Shown here in pieces: positions 17,843 to 24,802 of a stretch of 48,330 nt of DNA. Numbering within the stretch: position 1 is the stretch's first letter; every line of letters starts with the position of its first letter. The notes under the pieces were generated by a model. That model searched no databases, was not told the origin of the DNA, and saw only the letters and a list, made by a program, of their open reading frames with translations. This DNA is from JAAYGT01 sp050252075. Lineage in GTDB: Bacteria; Pseudomonadota; Gammaproteobacteria; Burkholderiales; Burkholderiaceae_B. The translations under genes were made by a program, and so were the position numbers. Location: the NCBI GenBank assembly GCA_050252075.1, contig JBFWLP010000012.1:1-48330 (forward strand), in the 5' to 3' direction.

Positions 17843-17942
17843 GATCACCAAGCTTCACGCCACGGCGTGCAGCGGGTTGGTTGCGCCGGCCTGCACGGCC
17901 TGCGGCAACCGGTGATGGCTTACTGACACATACAGGTGCGTT

Positions 17943-18395
17943 ATGGCAAATTCAATGATGCGGTTTGATCCGTTTGGAAATCTTGCGCGTTTTGAACCCT
18001 TGCGCGGGTTCGAGGATATGTTCGGCGATTTCCGGTTGCGGCCGGGCTTGTTGAATATGGAACCCGAGCCTCGCATTCGGGTCGACGTTACTGAAGGCGA
18101 TGACAGCTATATCGTCAAGGCGGATATTCCCGGGGTGCGCAAGGAAGACGTCAAAGTGTCGATTGACGGCAATATGGTCACCATCGTGGCCGAATCGCAC
18201 GCCGAAAAGGAAGAAAAAAAGGACCAGAAGGTCGTGCGCTCGGAACGTTACTACGGCCGGCAAAGCCGCAGTTTCTCGCTGGCACACGATATCGATGAAA
18301 CCCGGGCGAGCGCGAAATACAACGACGGGGTGCTGGAAATGTCATTGCCCAAGAAAGCCGGCGGGAAAGATACGCGGTTTATCGCGGTACAGTAG
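17943..18395 (+). CDS. Hsp20/alpha-crystallin small heat-shock protein
   Basis: An ATP-independent holdase chaperone of 150 residues. A short N-terminal arm with Phe/Leu/Met (MANSMMRFDPFGNLARFEPL) precedes the alpha-crystallin domain (about 45-140) with RVDVTEGDDSYIVKADIPGV and GVLEMSLPKK. Near the end, TRFIAVQ takes the place of an I-x-I tail. A charged loop (EKEEKKDQKVVRSERYYGR) carries the dimerisation region. The Fnr-type promoter at 17801-17842 suggests induction by oxygen limitation rather than only heat. A GC-rich hairpin can form in the leader but does not cover the ribosome site. Confidence 0.93.
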   Translation: MANSMMRFDPFGNLARFEPLRGFEDMFGDFRLRPGLLNMEPEPRIRVDVTEGDDSYIVKADIPGVRKEDVKVSIDGNMVTIVAESHAEKEEKKDQKVVRSERYYGRQSRSFSLAHDIDETRASAKYNDGVLEMSLPKKAGGKDTRFIAVQ

Positions 18396-18450
18396 TATCC
18401 ACGGATGCCATGGCGGGTACTCAGGCCATCGGCGCCCGCCGCCCGGCGGC

Positions 18451-18478
18451 GGTTGCCGGTTGCCGGTTGCCGGTTGCC
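18451..18478. repeat. Four perfect tandem copies of the 7-mer GGTTGCC
   Basis: Four head-to-tail copies of GGTTGCC (18451-18478) lie between the hsp20 stop and the convergent usp stop, ending 2 bases before the usp stop codon at 18480. Such an array is prone to slippage and copy-number change. Any expansion would fall in the 3' untranslated space, so an effect on coding is unlikely. Confidence 0.9.
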
Positions 18479-18479
18479 G

Positions 18480-19319
18480 TCAGTGTGAAAACAGAATGGG
18501 TACGGTCATGGTTTGCAACAGCGTTTTTGACGTGCCGCCGAACGCCCACTCACGAATACGGTTGCGGCTGTAGGCACCCATGACGATCAGGTCACAGCTG
18601 TAATCTGCCGCGGTGTTCAGTATGGTGTTGCCGATGTCGTTTTCAGCGCTGCGCTTGGTTACCTCGGTGATCTCGGGGTATTTGTGGGCTTTGCAGTAGG
18701 CCGCCAGGTCGCCCGGTTCAATGCCGTTCTGGGCAAGCAGGCCTTTATCGGGGTCGACGGTCAGCACCACCAGTTCGCCGGCACGTTCCAGAACAGGCGC
18801 GGCATCGGCAAACGCCCGCGCCGCGCGGCGCCCGTAATCCCAGCAGACCAGTATGCGTTTCCCCAGAAAGGGCAGGGTATCACCGGCGTAGGGCACCATC
18901 AGTACCGGACGGCCGGCATTCATGATAATGGTTTCCCCCCGGCTGGCAATGACGGCACCCGTGTTGTCGCGGTGTTCGGTCTGGCTGATGACCAGCAGGT
19001 CGGCAAAGCGCGCCTGCATGGCCAGAGCTTCTTCGGCCGGGCCGGTGGCGTAACGCCAGTGGCCGGTCACTCCGGCCTGGGCGATGGTTTCCAGGAACAC
19101 GGATCGCATTTCTTCGCGCTCCTCGTCAACCGCCCCGCGCAGCACTTCCTTCACCTTGTCGGAAAGCGCCACATCCTCGAAAACGTAGCGCTGCACCATG
19201 CGGGCGGTATGTATGCCGACGATTTCCGCGTCGTGTGCCTTTGCCAGTTGAACGGCTGTCTTCAGCCGGCGCTGGTAGTAGCCGTCTTTTTGCATATCCA
19301 ATGCGATACGTCCAATCAT
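18480..19319 (-). CDS. Tandem-domain universal stress protein
   Basis: At 279 residues this holds two Usp folds. The N-terminal half (about 1-145) is degenerate, with the glycine loop SRGETIIMNAGRPVLMVP. The C-terminal half (about 150-279) ends with a fuller Usp motif, MGAYSRNRIREWAFGGTSKTLLQTMTVPILF. Tandem Usp proteins of this length are common in low-oxygen stress loci. AAGGAG precedes ATG 19319. It is divergent from the MBL nuclease gene, with a shared Fnr-like box at 19393-19406 and a TAGAGT -10 on its strand. Its exact client is unknown. Confidence 0.9.
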   Translation of the reverse strand: MIGRIALDMQKDGYYQRRLKTAVQLAKAHDAEIVGIHTARMVQRYVFEDVALSDKVKEVLRGAVDEEREEMRSVFLETIAQAGVTGHWRYATGPAEEALAMQARFADLLVISQTEHRDNTGAVIASRGETIIMNAGRPVLMVPYAGDTLPFLGKRILVCWDYGRRAARAFADAAPVLERAGELVVLTVDPDKGLLAQNGIEPGDLAAYCKAHKYPEITEVTKRSAENDIGNTILNTAADYSCDLIVMGAYSRNRIREWAFGGTSKTLLQTMTVPILFSH

Positions 19320-19364
19320 TCCAGTCTCCTTGCGTTCATGGAACAGACAATTGATCTTTTCCTC

Positions 19365-19434
19365 ACTCTACTTTGGTTTCCCTGCTGAAAACTTGACATA
19401 CCGCAAGTTACTGAAGGATAAAACATAGTCGAAT
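19365..19434. promoter_or_regulatory. Shared Fnr-like box with two divergent -10 elements (usp and MBL nuclease)
   Basis: TTGAC-ATAC-CGCAA (19393-19406) has one good and one degraded half-site. On the minus strand TAGAGT (19370 to 19365) and on the plus strand TCGAAT (19429-19434) both begin 29.5 bases from the box centre, so one bound dimer could sit at about -41.5 for both genes. The hexamers are moderate matches. Confidence 0.5.
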
Positions 19435-19463
19435 GGCATAATTCACGGGCTGGAGCAAAAAAC

Positions 19464-20831
19464 ATGATGGAGCTATCTTTTTTTGGGGCCGCCGGCACGG
19501 TCACGGGTTCACGGCATCTGCTGGAGACGGGCGGCAAGCGCATTCTTGTGGATTGCGGCTTGTTTCAGGGTTTGAAGCAATTGCGTCTTCGCAACTGGGC
19601 GGCATTCCCCGTGCCGCCGTCCACCATTGATGCGGTGGTGCTCACCCATGCGCACCTGGATCATTCCGGTTACTTGCCGCGCCTGGCGCGCGACGGGTTT
19701 CGGGGTCCGGTGTATGCCACTCCGGCGACCATTGATCTTTGCCGTTTACTGTTGCTGGACAGCGCCCATATTCAGGAGTCGGATGCCGACTTTGCGAACC
19801 GGCATCAGCTGTCCCGGCATCAACCGGCATTGCCGTTGTATACCGTGCGCGATGTTGAGCAGGTGCTGAAGCAATTTGTTCCCGTGCCGTTTGACCACAC
19901 GGTCGATGTGTCCGTGGGCGCGAGTGTCCTGTTCCAGCCTGCGGGCCATATTCTGGGAGCATCCGTTACCACGGTTGTCTGGAAAGGCCGGCGCCTGGTT
20001 TTCTCGGGTGATCTGGGGCGTTACAACGATCCGGTTATGGTCGATCCGGTGACGCCCCAGGCGCCGGAGTTCCTGGTGCTTGAATCCACCTACGGGAACC
20101 GGCGCCATGACGCGCAATCGCCCAAAGAGGTCCTGCGCGATATTATCGAGCGAACCACGCAGCGCGGCGGTACTGTGCTGATTCCTTCGTTTGCGGTGGG
20201 AAGGGCGCAATTGCTACTGTTTCTGCTGCACGAATTGCGGCACGAGGGAAAAATTTCGTCGCGCCTGCCGATCTACCTGGACAGCCCCATGGCGGCCAGT
20301 GCCGTTGACATTTACGAGCGTCACGTTGCCGAGCAACGCCTTACCCGCGCCCAATGCGAGGCGGCCTGTGCCGTTGCCACTTATATACAGTCCGTCGAGG
20401 AATCAAAGGCGCTGGATCAGTCGGCTATGCCCAAGATCATTATTTCCGCCAGCGGCATGGCCACGGGCGGGCGCGTGTTGCATCACTTGAAACGCTACGC
20501 GCCCGACCCGCGTTCCACTGTGCTGTTCGCCGGGTTTCAGGCCGCCGGCACCCGTGGCGCAAAAATGCTCGACGGCGCCGAGTCGGTGAAAATTCACGGG
20601 GAATATGTTCCCATACGTGCCGAGCTGGATAACTTGTCCATGTTGTCGGCCCATGCCGATGCCGACGAAATCATTCGCTGGCTGCAGGGGTTTTCCCGTC
20701 CGCCCCGCCGAACCTTTCTGGTGCACGGCGAGCCCGAGGCGGCCGACACCTTGCGGCTCAGGATCAAGGACGAGCTGGGCTGGGAGTGTCAAGTGGCAGA
20801 ACACCTTGAGCGTGTGGCACTGGTTCCGTAG
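19464..20831 (+). CDS. MBL-fold beta-CASP RNA-processing exonuclease-like protein
   Basis: A 455-residue metallo-beta-lactamase-fold protein of the beta-CASP/RMMBL type (Ysh1/CPSF73-like). The zinc motif HAHLDHSG lies at about 62-69, followed by FSGDLGRYNDPV, ESTYGNR and IPSFAVGRAQLLLFLL, then PKIIISASGMATGGRVLHHL and the C-terminal HADADEIIRWL and FLVHGEPEAADTLR blocks. Homologs act on RNA, and similar proteins occur in anaerobic stress loci of beta-proteobacteria. It starts ATG ATG at 19464/19467. Its last 68 bases overlap the convergent tail of the Crp/Fnr reading frame. The exact substrate is unknown. Confidence 0.9.
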   Translation: MMELSFFGAAGTVTGSRHLLETGGKRILVDCGLFQGLKQLRLRNWAAFPVPPSTIDAVVLTHAHLDHSGYLPRLARDGFRGPVYATPATIDLCRLLLLDSAHIQESDADFANRHQLSRHQPALPLYTVRDVEQVLKQFVPVPFDHTVDVSVGASVLFQPAGHILGASVTTVVWKGRRLVFSGDLGRYNDPVMVDPVTPQAPEFLVLESTYGNRRHDAQSPKEVLRDIIERTTQRGGTVLIPSFAVGRAQLLLFLLHELRHEGKISSRLPIYLDSPMAASAVDIYERHVAEQRLTRAQCEAACAVATYIQSVEESKALDQSAMPKIIISASGMATGGRVLHHLKRYAPDPRSTVLFAGFQAAGTRGAKMLDGAESVKIHGEYVPIRAELDNLSMLSAHADADEIIRWLQGFSRPPRRTFLVHGEPEAADTLRLRIKDELGWECQVAEHLERVALVP

Positions 20832-21663
20832 GCCCCTGGAACGGCCAGAATTGTGCCCTCAGCCCGGGCCATGGCCACAATGACCGGCGAGGGTCGTCGT
20901 TCGCGGGTTCCTGGGTTGCGCATGCCCTGATCGGCCGGAAATCGTGCAGCGCCTCGGGGCGCAGAATATGGATTTCACGCCGGTCGACATGAATAATGCG
21001 TTCTGCTGCCAGAACCGACAGGGAACGGCTCACCGTTTCCAGGGAAATGTTCAGGTAGTTCCCGATATCACGGCGCGTCATGGGCAGCATAAACTGCCGC
21101 GAGGAATAGCCTTGCGATGCAAAACGGCCGGCCTGGTACTCAATGAACCACGCGACGCGGGCTTCTGCTTTCAGGGTGTTCTGTAATGACTCGATGGCCC
21201 GTTCCCGGTTCATTTCACGGCTGGCGGCCAGATACATGAGCTTGTCGAAACGGATGTCCCGCTGGCCCAGTTCAAGCAGCTCCCGGTAGGGAAGCGCCAC
21301 CAGCTCGGTGTCGGTCAGGGCGACGGCCTCGGTGGGATAACTGTTGTTGCAAATGCCGTCGAATCCCAGCAGGTCGCCTTTCATGGAAAAGCCCAGCACA
21401 CGCTCATCGCCGCCGTCGCCGTGCAGTACGGTTTTCACCTGTCCCAGGCGAACTACATACAGCGCATGAAATGCCTACCCCATGCGGAAAACAGACTGGC
21501 CGCGCTTGACGCGGGCGCAAGGGAACAGTGGTGTGTTGCTTATGGGGGTTCTGGCCAGCGTGTCGGGATGAAATCCCAGCAGGGCACACAGGGTATGTAC
21601 GTCATAAAAGCGTCCGGTGTGGCGATCCTCTGACTCGGGGGAAACGGAACTCACGGCAATCAT
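20764..21663 (-). pseudogene. Crp/Fnr-family regulator gene interrupted by an in-frame amber codon
   Basis: From ATG 21663 (AAAGGCG ribosome site) the frame reads MIAVSSVSPESEDR...RVKRGQSVFRMG, then TAG at 21475-21477, then continues in the same frame as AFHALYVVRLGQVKTVLHGDGGDERVLGF. This is an intact cyclic-nucleotide-binding-like domain and an Fnr-type HTH (TRRDIGNYLNISLETVSRSLSVL). A GAG-to-TAG change would explain it. The Fnr [4Fe-4S] cysteine cluster is absent: only scattered cysteines are seen before the stop and none at the C122-equivalent, so the regulator is more Dnr/FixK-like. The C-terminus runs about 45 residues beyond the usual end and overlaps the MBL gene. A GTG restart at 21438 would lack the first beta strands. 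It could be a recent null allele, a read-through gene or a base-call error. Confidence 0.8.
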
Positions 21664-21808
21664 AATGCGCGCCTTTTTGATAATAACAACGGAGCGCAAA
21701 TAACCAGGGTAATGCACTGCGCTCTACTTTCCGAGAGAGATTAACGTTGCAGTGCACAAATTACTACCCGCTGTTTTTCCTAGGGCACCCATCTGTATCG
21801 GTGCCTTC

Positions 21809-21851
21809 AGTATAAACAGCGTAATTATTGTTAAAAGTTGATAATTATCAA
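21809..21851 (-). promoter_or_regulatory. Perfect Fnr box and -10 element of the Crp/Fnr gene
   Basis: TTGAT-AATT-ATCAA (21838-21851) is an exact Fnr/Anr consensus and a perfect palindrome. TATACT on the minus strand (21814 to 21809) begins 30.5 bases from its centre, placing the box near -42 of a start around 21802. The leader to ATG 21663 is about 140 bases. This suggests autoregulation or control by another Fnr protein. Confidence 0.8.
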
Positions 21852-21898
21852 CGATTTGTCGGGTGCGTACGAAAATTGTGGCGCCGTTGCACAGCAGT

Positions 21899-21929
21899 GG
21901 GCCATTACTATTACCGGCAGTAATGGCCC
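21899..21929 (-). terminator. Strong stem-loop downstream of ridA
   Basis: GGGCCATTACT (21899-21909) pairs perfectly with AGTAATGGCCC (21919-21929) across a 9-base loop, 18 bases past the ridA stop. There is no T-run on either side, so it could be a processing or 3'-stabilising structure or a Rho-assisted stop for the ten-gene operon. Confidence 0.5.
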
Positions 21930-21946
21930 CATGCTTTTGATATGCC

Positions 21947-22336
21947 TTAATGTTTTATAGCGGTGGCTTCAATTTCCACCAGCCAGTCTTTGCGCGCCAG
22001 CGCCTTGACAATGATCAGTGTGGCGGCCGGCCGGGCGGTGCCCAGGAATTTTTCCCGGATCGGGCCCAGCAGCGGCAGCATGGATTCGTCGGTGACATAA
22101 GTGGTGACTTTCACCACATTATGAATATCCATGCCGGCACTGAGCAATATTTCGATAATGTTGGTCCAGGCCTGTTCGCATTGTCCGGCGAAATCCGGCA
22201 ACAGCTCGCCCCGGGCGTTCAGACCGACCTGTCCGGCGATGTGCATGATCTCTGACGGGCCTTTGGAAAGCACGGCCTGGCTGTAAGGGCCCACCGGGCG
22301 GCAAACGGTATCGGGGTTCAAAACGACGGAACTCAT
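21947..22336 (-). CDS. RidA-family (YjgF/YER057c/UK114) enamine/imine deaminase
   Basis: A 129-residue RidA-fold protein. It has the GPYSQAV motif (16-22), the catalytic arginine R102 in ARPAATLI and the final LVEIEATAI block. RidA proteins form trimers and hydrolyse reactive enamine/imine intermediates; the RutC branch acts on aminoacrylate-type products of ring degradation. It is the last gene of a minus-strand operon encoding an importer, two diiron proteins and a formamidase-like hydrolase, so it probably cleans up an enamine, imine or carbamate made by the pathway rather than serving general RidA duty. An AAGGAA site lies upstream. Confidence 0.88.
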   Translation of the reverse strand: MSSVVLNPDTVCRPVGPYSQAVLSKGPSEIMHIAGQVGLNARGELLPDFAGQCEQAWTNIIEILLSAGMDIHNVVKVTTYVTDESMLPLLGPIREKFLGTARPAATLIIVKALARKDWLVEIEATAIKH

Positions 22337-22383
22337 GGCGATGGTATTCCTTCACTGAAAGACGGGGTTGGAAAAAAAAGGGG

Positions 22384-23250
22384 CTATTTGCCGAGTAATT
22401 GCCGGGTGGCCGCAAACAAGGGATAGGCCGGCTCGGCCAGCTCGGCCAGAATGTCGAAATGGGTTCGTCCGGGAACCAGTATCGACCGGGTGTTCAGGCC
22501 ACGCTGCTCGCATCCGCGCGAAAAAGCTTCGCTTTGCTGGCGAAAGCCCTCGGTTTCCAGCGCGCCGGCGGCCAGAATCAGTGCGGGTGCCGTGACATCG
22601 GCCGGCTGAACGGAGTAGTCTAGGGCTTGCCCGGCTGTAATGCGCAGATCGTTGTTGATGCTGGTGCTGAGCAGCGGCACCAGATCGAAGATTCCGCTCA
22701 GGCTGACCACCCCCGCAACGGGCGATTCGTTGGCTGCGTACGGGTTCTTTTCCGAGGCGGCATACACGGCCATATGGCCGCCGGCCGAGTGTCCGGAAAG
22801 CACGATATGGCTCGCGTCGTAACCCCATTGGGCGGCGCCCACGGTGCGCAGCCAGTGCACCGACTGGCACACTTCGTTGATGATTTCCGGAAGCGGGGCC
22901 GCCGGCGCCAGGGCATAGTTGGGCAGCGCAACCGCTACGCCCAGCTCGACATAATGGCGTGCAATGAACGAAAAAATGGATTTGTCCAGTGCCCGCCAGT
23001 AGCCGCCGTGAATAAACACAAACAGCGGGGCGCCTGCGGGCGTTTCGGGCAGAAAGATATCCAGCCGGCTGGTGGGCTTGTCGCCGAAAGCGACATCAAC
23101 GACGGCGTTCGGGCGGCGGCGCAGCACCGCGCTGTCGTGAGCGAATGCATCGTACACCGCGCCGCGTTCGGGGTGGCGCGAGCGCAGGCTGTAATTGGCT
23201 TCCAGCGCCAGATCGATGCGCCCATTCGAAGGGTCAAACGTGGTCAACAT
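22384..23250 (-). CDS. Alpha/beta-hydrolase, arylformamidase (AFMID)-like
   Basis: This 288-residue hydrolase resembles eukaryotic kynurenine formamidase. The oxyanion-hole motif HGGYW lies at 81-85, the nucleophile S155 in GHSAGGH, then VSLSGIFDLVPLLSTSINNDLR and H264 in GRTHFDIL. By eye the catalytic acid position (Asp in the mouse enzyme) reads as E232. Family members hydrolyse N-formyl aryl amides or related esters. ATG 23250 is chosen; an in-frame GTG at 23295 would add 15 residues. It follows the livF-type gene and precedes ridA by 47 bases. In this operon it probably opens an N-formyl or ester product of the upstream oxygenase; the substrate is unknown. Confidence 0.82.
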   Translation of the reverse strand: MLTTFDPSNGRIDLALEANYSLRSRHPERGAVYDAFAHDSAVLRRRPNAVVDVAFGDKPTSRLDIFLPETPAGAPLFVFIHGGYWRALDKSIFSFIARHYVELGVAVALPNYALAPAAPLPEIINEVCQSVHWLRTVGAAQWGYDASHIVLSGHSAGGHMAVYAASEKNPYAANESPVAGVVSLSGIFDLVPLLSTSINNDLRITAGQALDYSVQPADVTAPALILAAGALETEGFRQQSEAFSRGCEQRGLNTRSILVPGRTHFDILAELAEPAYPLFAATRQLLGK

Positions 23251-23307
23251 AAGTGGTTCACCCAAGATAAAGTGTGGCAAGGAAGCCGTGCGCACATTGG
23301 TATGTCG

Positions 23308-24027
23308 TCATACTTCAAGCCCCAGATAAGCGGCCTGAACGCCTTCGTCCCGGCGAAGTGCTTCGCTGGTGCCGTGCTGGGCGATGCTCCCCTCCTGAAG
23401 AATGTAGCCGTAGTCGGAATTTTTCAGTGTGACGCGGGCGTTCTGCTCGGCGATCAGGATGGTCAGGCCTTCGGCCGCCAGGCGCTTGATGGTTTTGAAA
23501 ATATCGGCAACCACCAGGGGCGCCAGCCCCATCGAGGGTTCGTCCAGCATGAGCAGCCGGGGCCCGCTCATGAGCGCGCGGCCGATGGCCAGCATTTGCT
23601 GCTCTCCACCGGAAAGTGTTCCGGCGGCTTGCCCGATGCGTTCCCGCAAGCGTGGGAACAGGGTCAGAACATAGTCCAGCTTGTCGCGATACGCCGCTTG
23701 ATTGCGCGCTTTCAGGTAGCGGTAGGCACCGATCTCCAGGTTCTCGGCCACCGTCAACGGCGTGAATACATGGCGGCCTTCCGGCACGAGCACCATGCCC
23801 AGATCCACGATGTCACCCGCGCTCAAAGAGGCCAGCTCGACCCCGTCGTACACAATGCTGCCTCGAACCGGACGCAACAGGCCGCTAAGGCTGCGCATGG
23901 TGGTGCTTTTGCCGGCGCCGTTCGCGCCCAGCATGCAAACCACTTTGCCGTCGGGAACCACCATGGAGATATCCACCAGGGCATCAGAAACCCCATAAGA
24001 GGCGTACAGGTTCTTGATCTCAAGCAT
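23308..24027 (-). CDS. livF: LivF-type ABC transporter ATPase (second cluster)
   Basis: ATPase of the second HAAT-type importer, 239 residues from ATG 24027, which overlaps the upstream livG stop by 8 bases. Walker A is GANGAGKST (34-42), the signature LSGGEQQMLAIGRALM, Walker B LLMLDEPSMGLAP, ending QAAYLGLEV. An in-frame open stretch upstream to 24138 lies inside livG and is not family-like. Genomic context points to a catabolic nitrogenous substrate rather than branched-chain amino acids. Confidence 0.92.
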   Translation of the reverse strand: MLEIKNLYASYGVSDALVDISMVVPDGKVVCMLGANGAGKSTTMRSLSGLLRPVRGSIVYDGVELASLSAGDIVDLGMVLVPEGRHVFTPLTVAENLEIGAYRYLKARNQAAYRDKLDYVLTLFPRLRERIGQAAGTLSGGEQQMLAIGRALMSGPRLLMLDEPSMGLAPLVVADIFKTIKRLAAEGLTILIAEQNARVTLKNSDYGYILQEGSIAQHGTSEALRRDEGVQAAYLGLEV

Positions 24028-24802
24028 CGGCCGACTCCTCGGTTCCCAGGTAGGCTTCCAGCACTTTGGGGTCGCGGCTGATCTGCTCCCCCGTCCCTTC
24101 AGCGATTTTGCAACCGTAGTTGAGCACCACGATTTCATCGCACAGGCCCATCACAAAGCGCATGTTGTGTTCGACCAGCAGTATCGACGTGCCGGCGCGA
24201 TTGACTTCGCGTATTACCTGGGCAACCCGGCTGACCTCGGCGTGTGGCACGCCGGCCACGGGTTCGTCCAGGAGCAGCAAACCGGGATTGGTGGCCAGCG
24301 ATCGGGCAATTTCAAGAATTTTTGCCTCGCCGAAACTGAGGGCCGATGCCTTCAGATGGGCTTTGTGGGCCATGTCCAGCTGGTCGAGCTTTTCCATGGC
24401 AATCGTCCGGATTTCCTCTTCCTCGCGGCGTTGGCCCGGCGTCTTCATGACGGCCGCCAATATGCCGCTGGAGAACCGGCTATGGCAGCCGACCATCACG
24501 TTTTCAACGACGGTCAGGTCTTTGAAGATTTGCAGGTTCTGAAATGTTCGCGACATGCCGGCACCGATGCGCGTGTGCGACGGCAGGTTTTCGATGTAGT
24601 TGCCGTTGAACCGGACGCGGCCGTCGGTGGGTGGAAGCACCCCGGCGATGACATTGAACAATGTGCTTTTCCCGGCGCCATTGGGGCCGATAAGGCCTTT
24701 GATCTGGCCTTCTCGCATGGTGAAGCTCAGATTCGATACGGCCACCAGACCGCCAAATTGCATGGTGACGTTTTCTACGGACAACAGCGTTCTGTCAGGC
24801 AT
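24020..24802 (-). CDS. livG: LivG-type ABC transporter ATPase (second cluster)
   Basis: A 260-residue ATPase. Walker A is GPNGAGKST (39-47), the LivG signature ALSFGEAKILEIARSL is present, and Walker B is LLLLDEPVAGVPHAE; the usual AAGLNP/AAGMNP after the DEP motif reads VAGVPH. The tail is VLEAYLGTEES. It overlaps livM by 8 bases. Confidence 0.92.
   Translation of the reverse strand: MPDRTLLSVENVTMQFGGLVAVSNLSFTMREGQIKGLIGPNGAGKSTLFNVIAGVLPPTDGRVRFNGNYIENLPSHTRIGAGMSRTFQNLQIFKDLTVVENVMVGCHSRFSSGILAAVMKTPGQRREEEEIRTIAMEKLDQLDMAHKAHLKASALSFGEAKILEIARSLATNPGLLLLDEPVAGVPHAEVSRVAQVIREVNRAGTSILLVEHNMRFVMGLCDEIVVLNYGCKIAEGTGEQISRDPKVLEAYLGTEESADA

Noticed and set aside
17866..17897. Hairpin CGTGCAG/CTGCACG in the hsp20 leader as an RNA thermometer
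   Set aside because: The stem lies about 45 bases upstream of the start and does not pair with the ribosome-binding region.
21475..21477. TAG in the Crp/Fnr gene as a pyrrolysine codon or frameshift
   Set aside because: The frame is identical on both sides, so it is not a frameshift; pyrrolysine use is not expected in this group and no reason for it is seen.
22627..24081. 484-codon open frame antisense to the AFMID-like and livF-type genes
   Set aside because: Covers parts of two unrelated genes and their junction; shadow of real coding.
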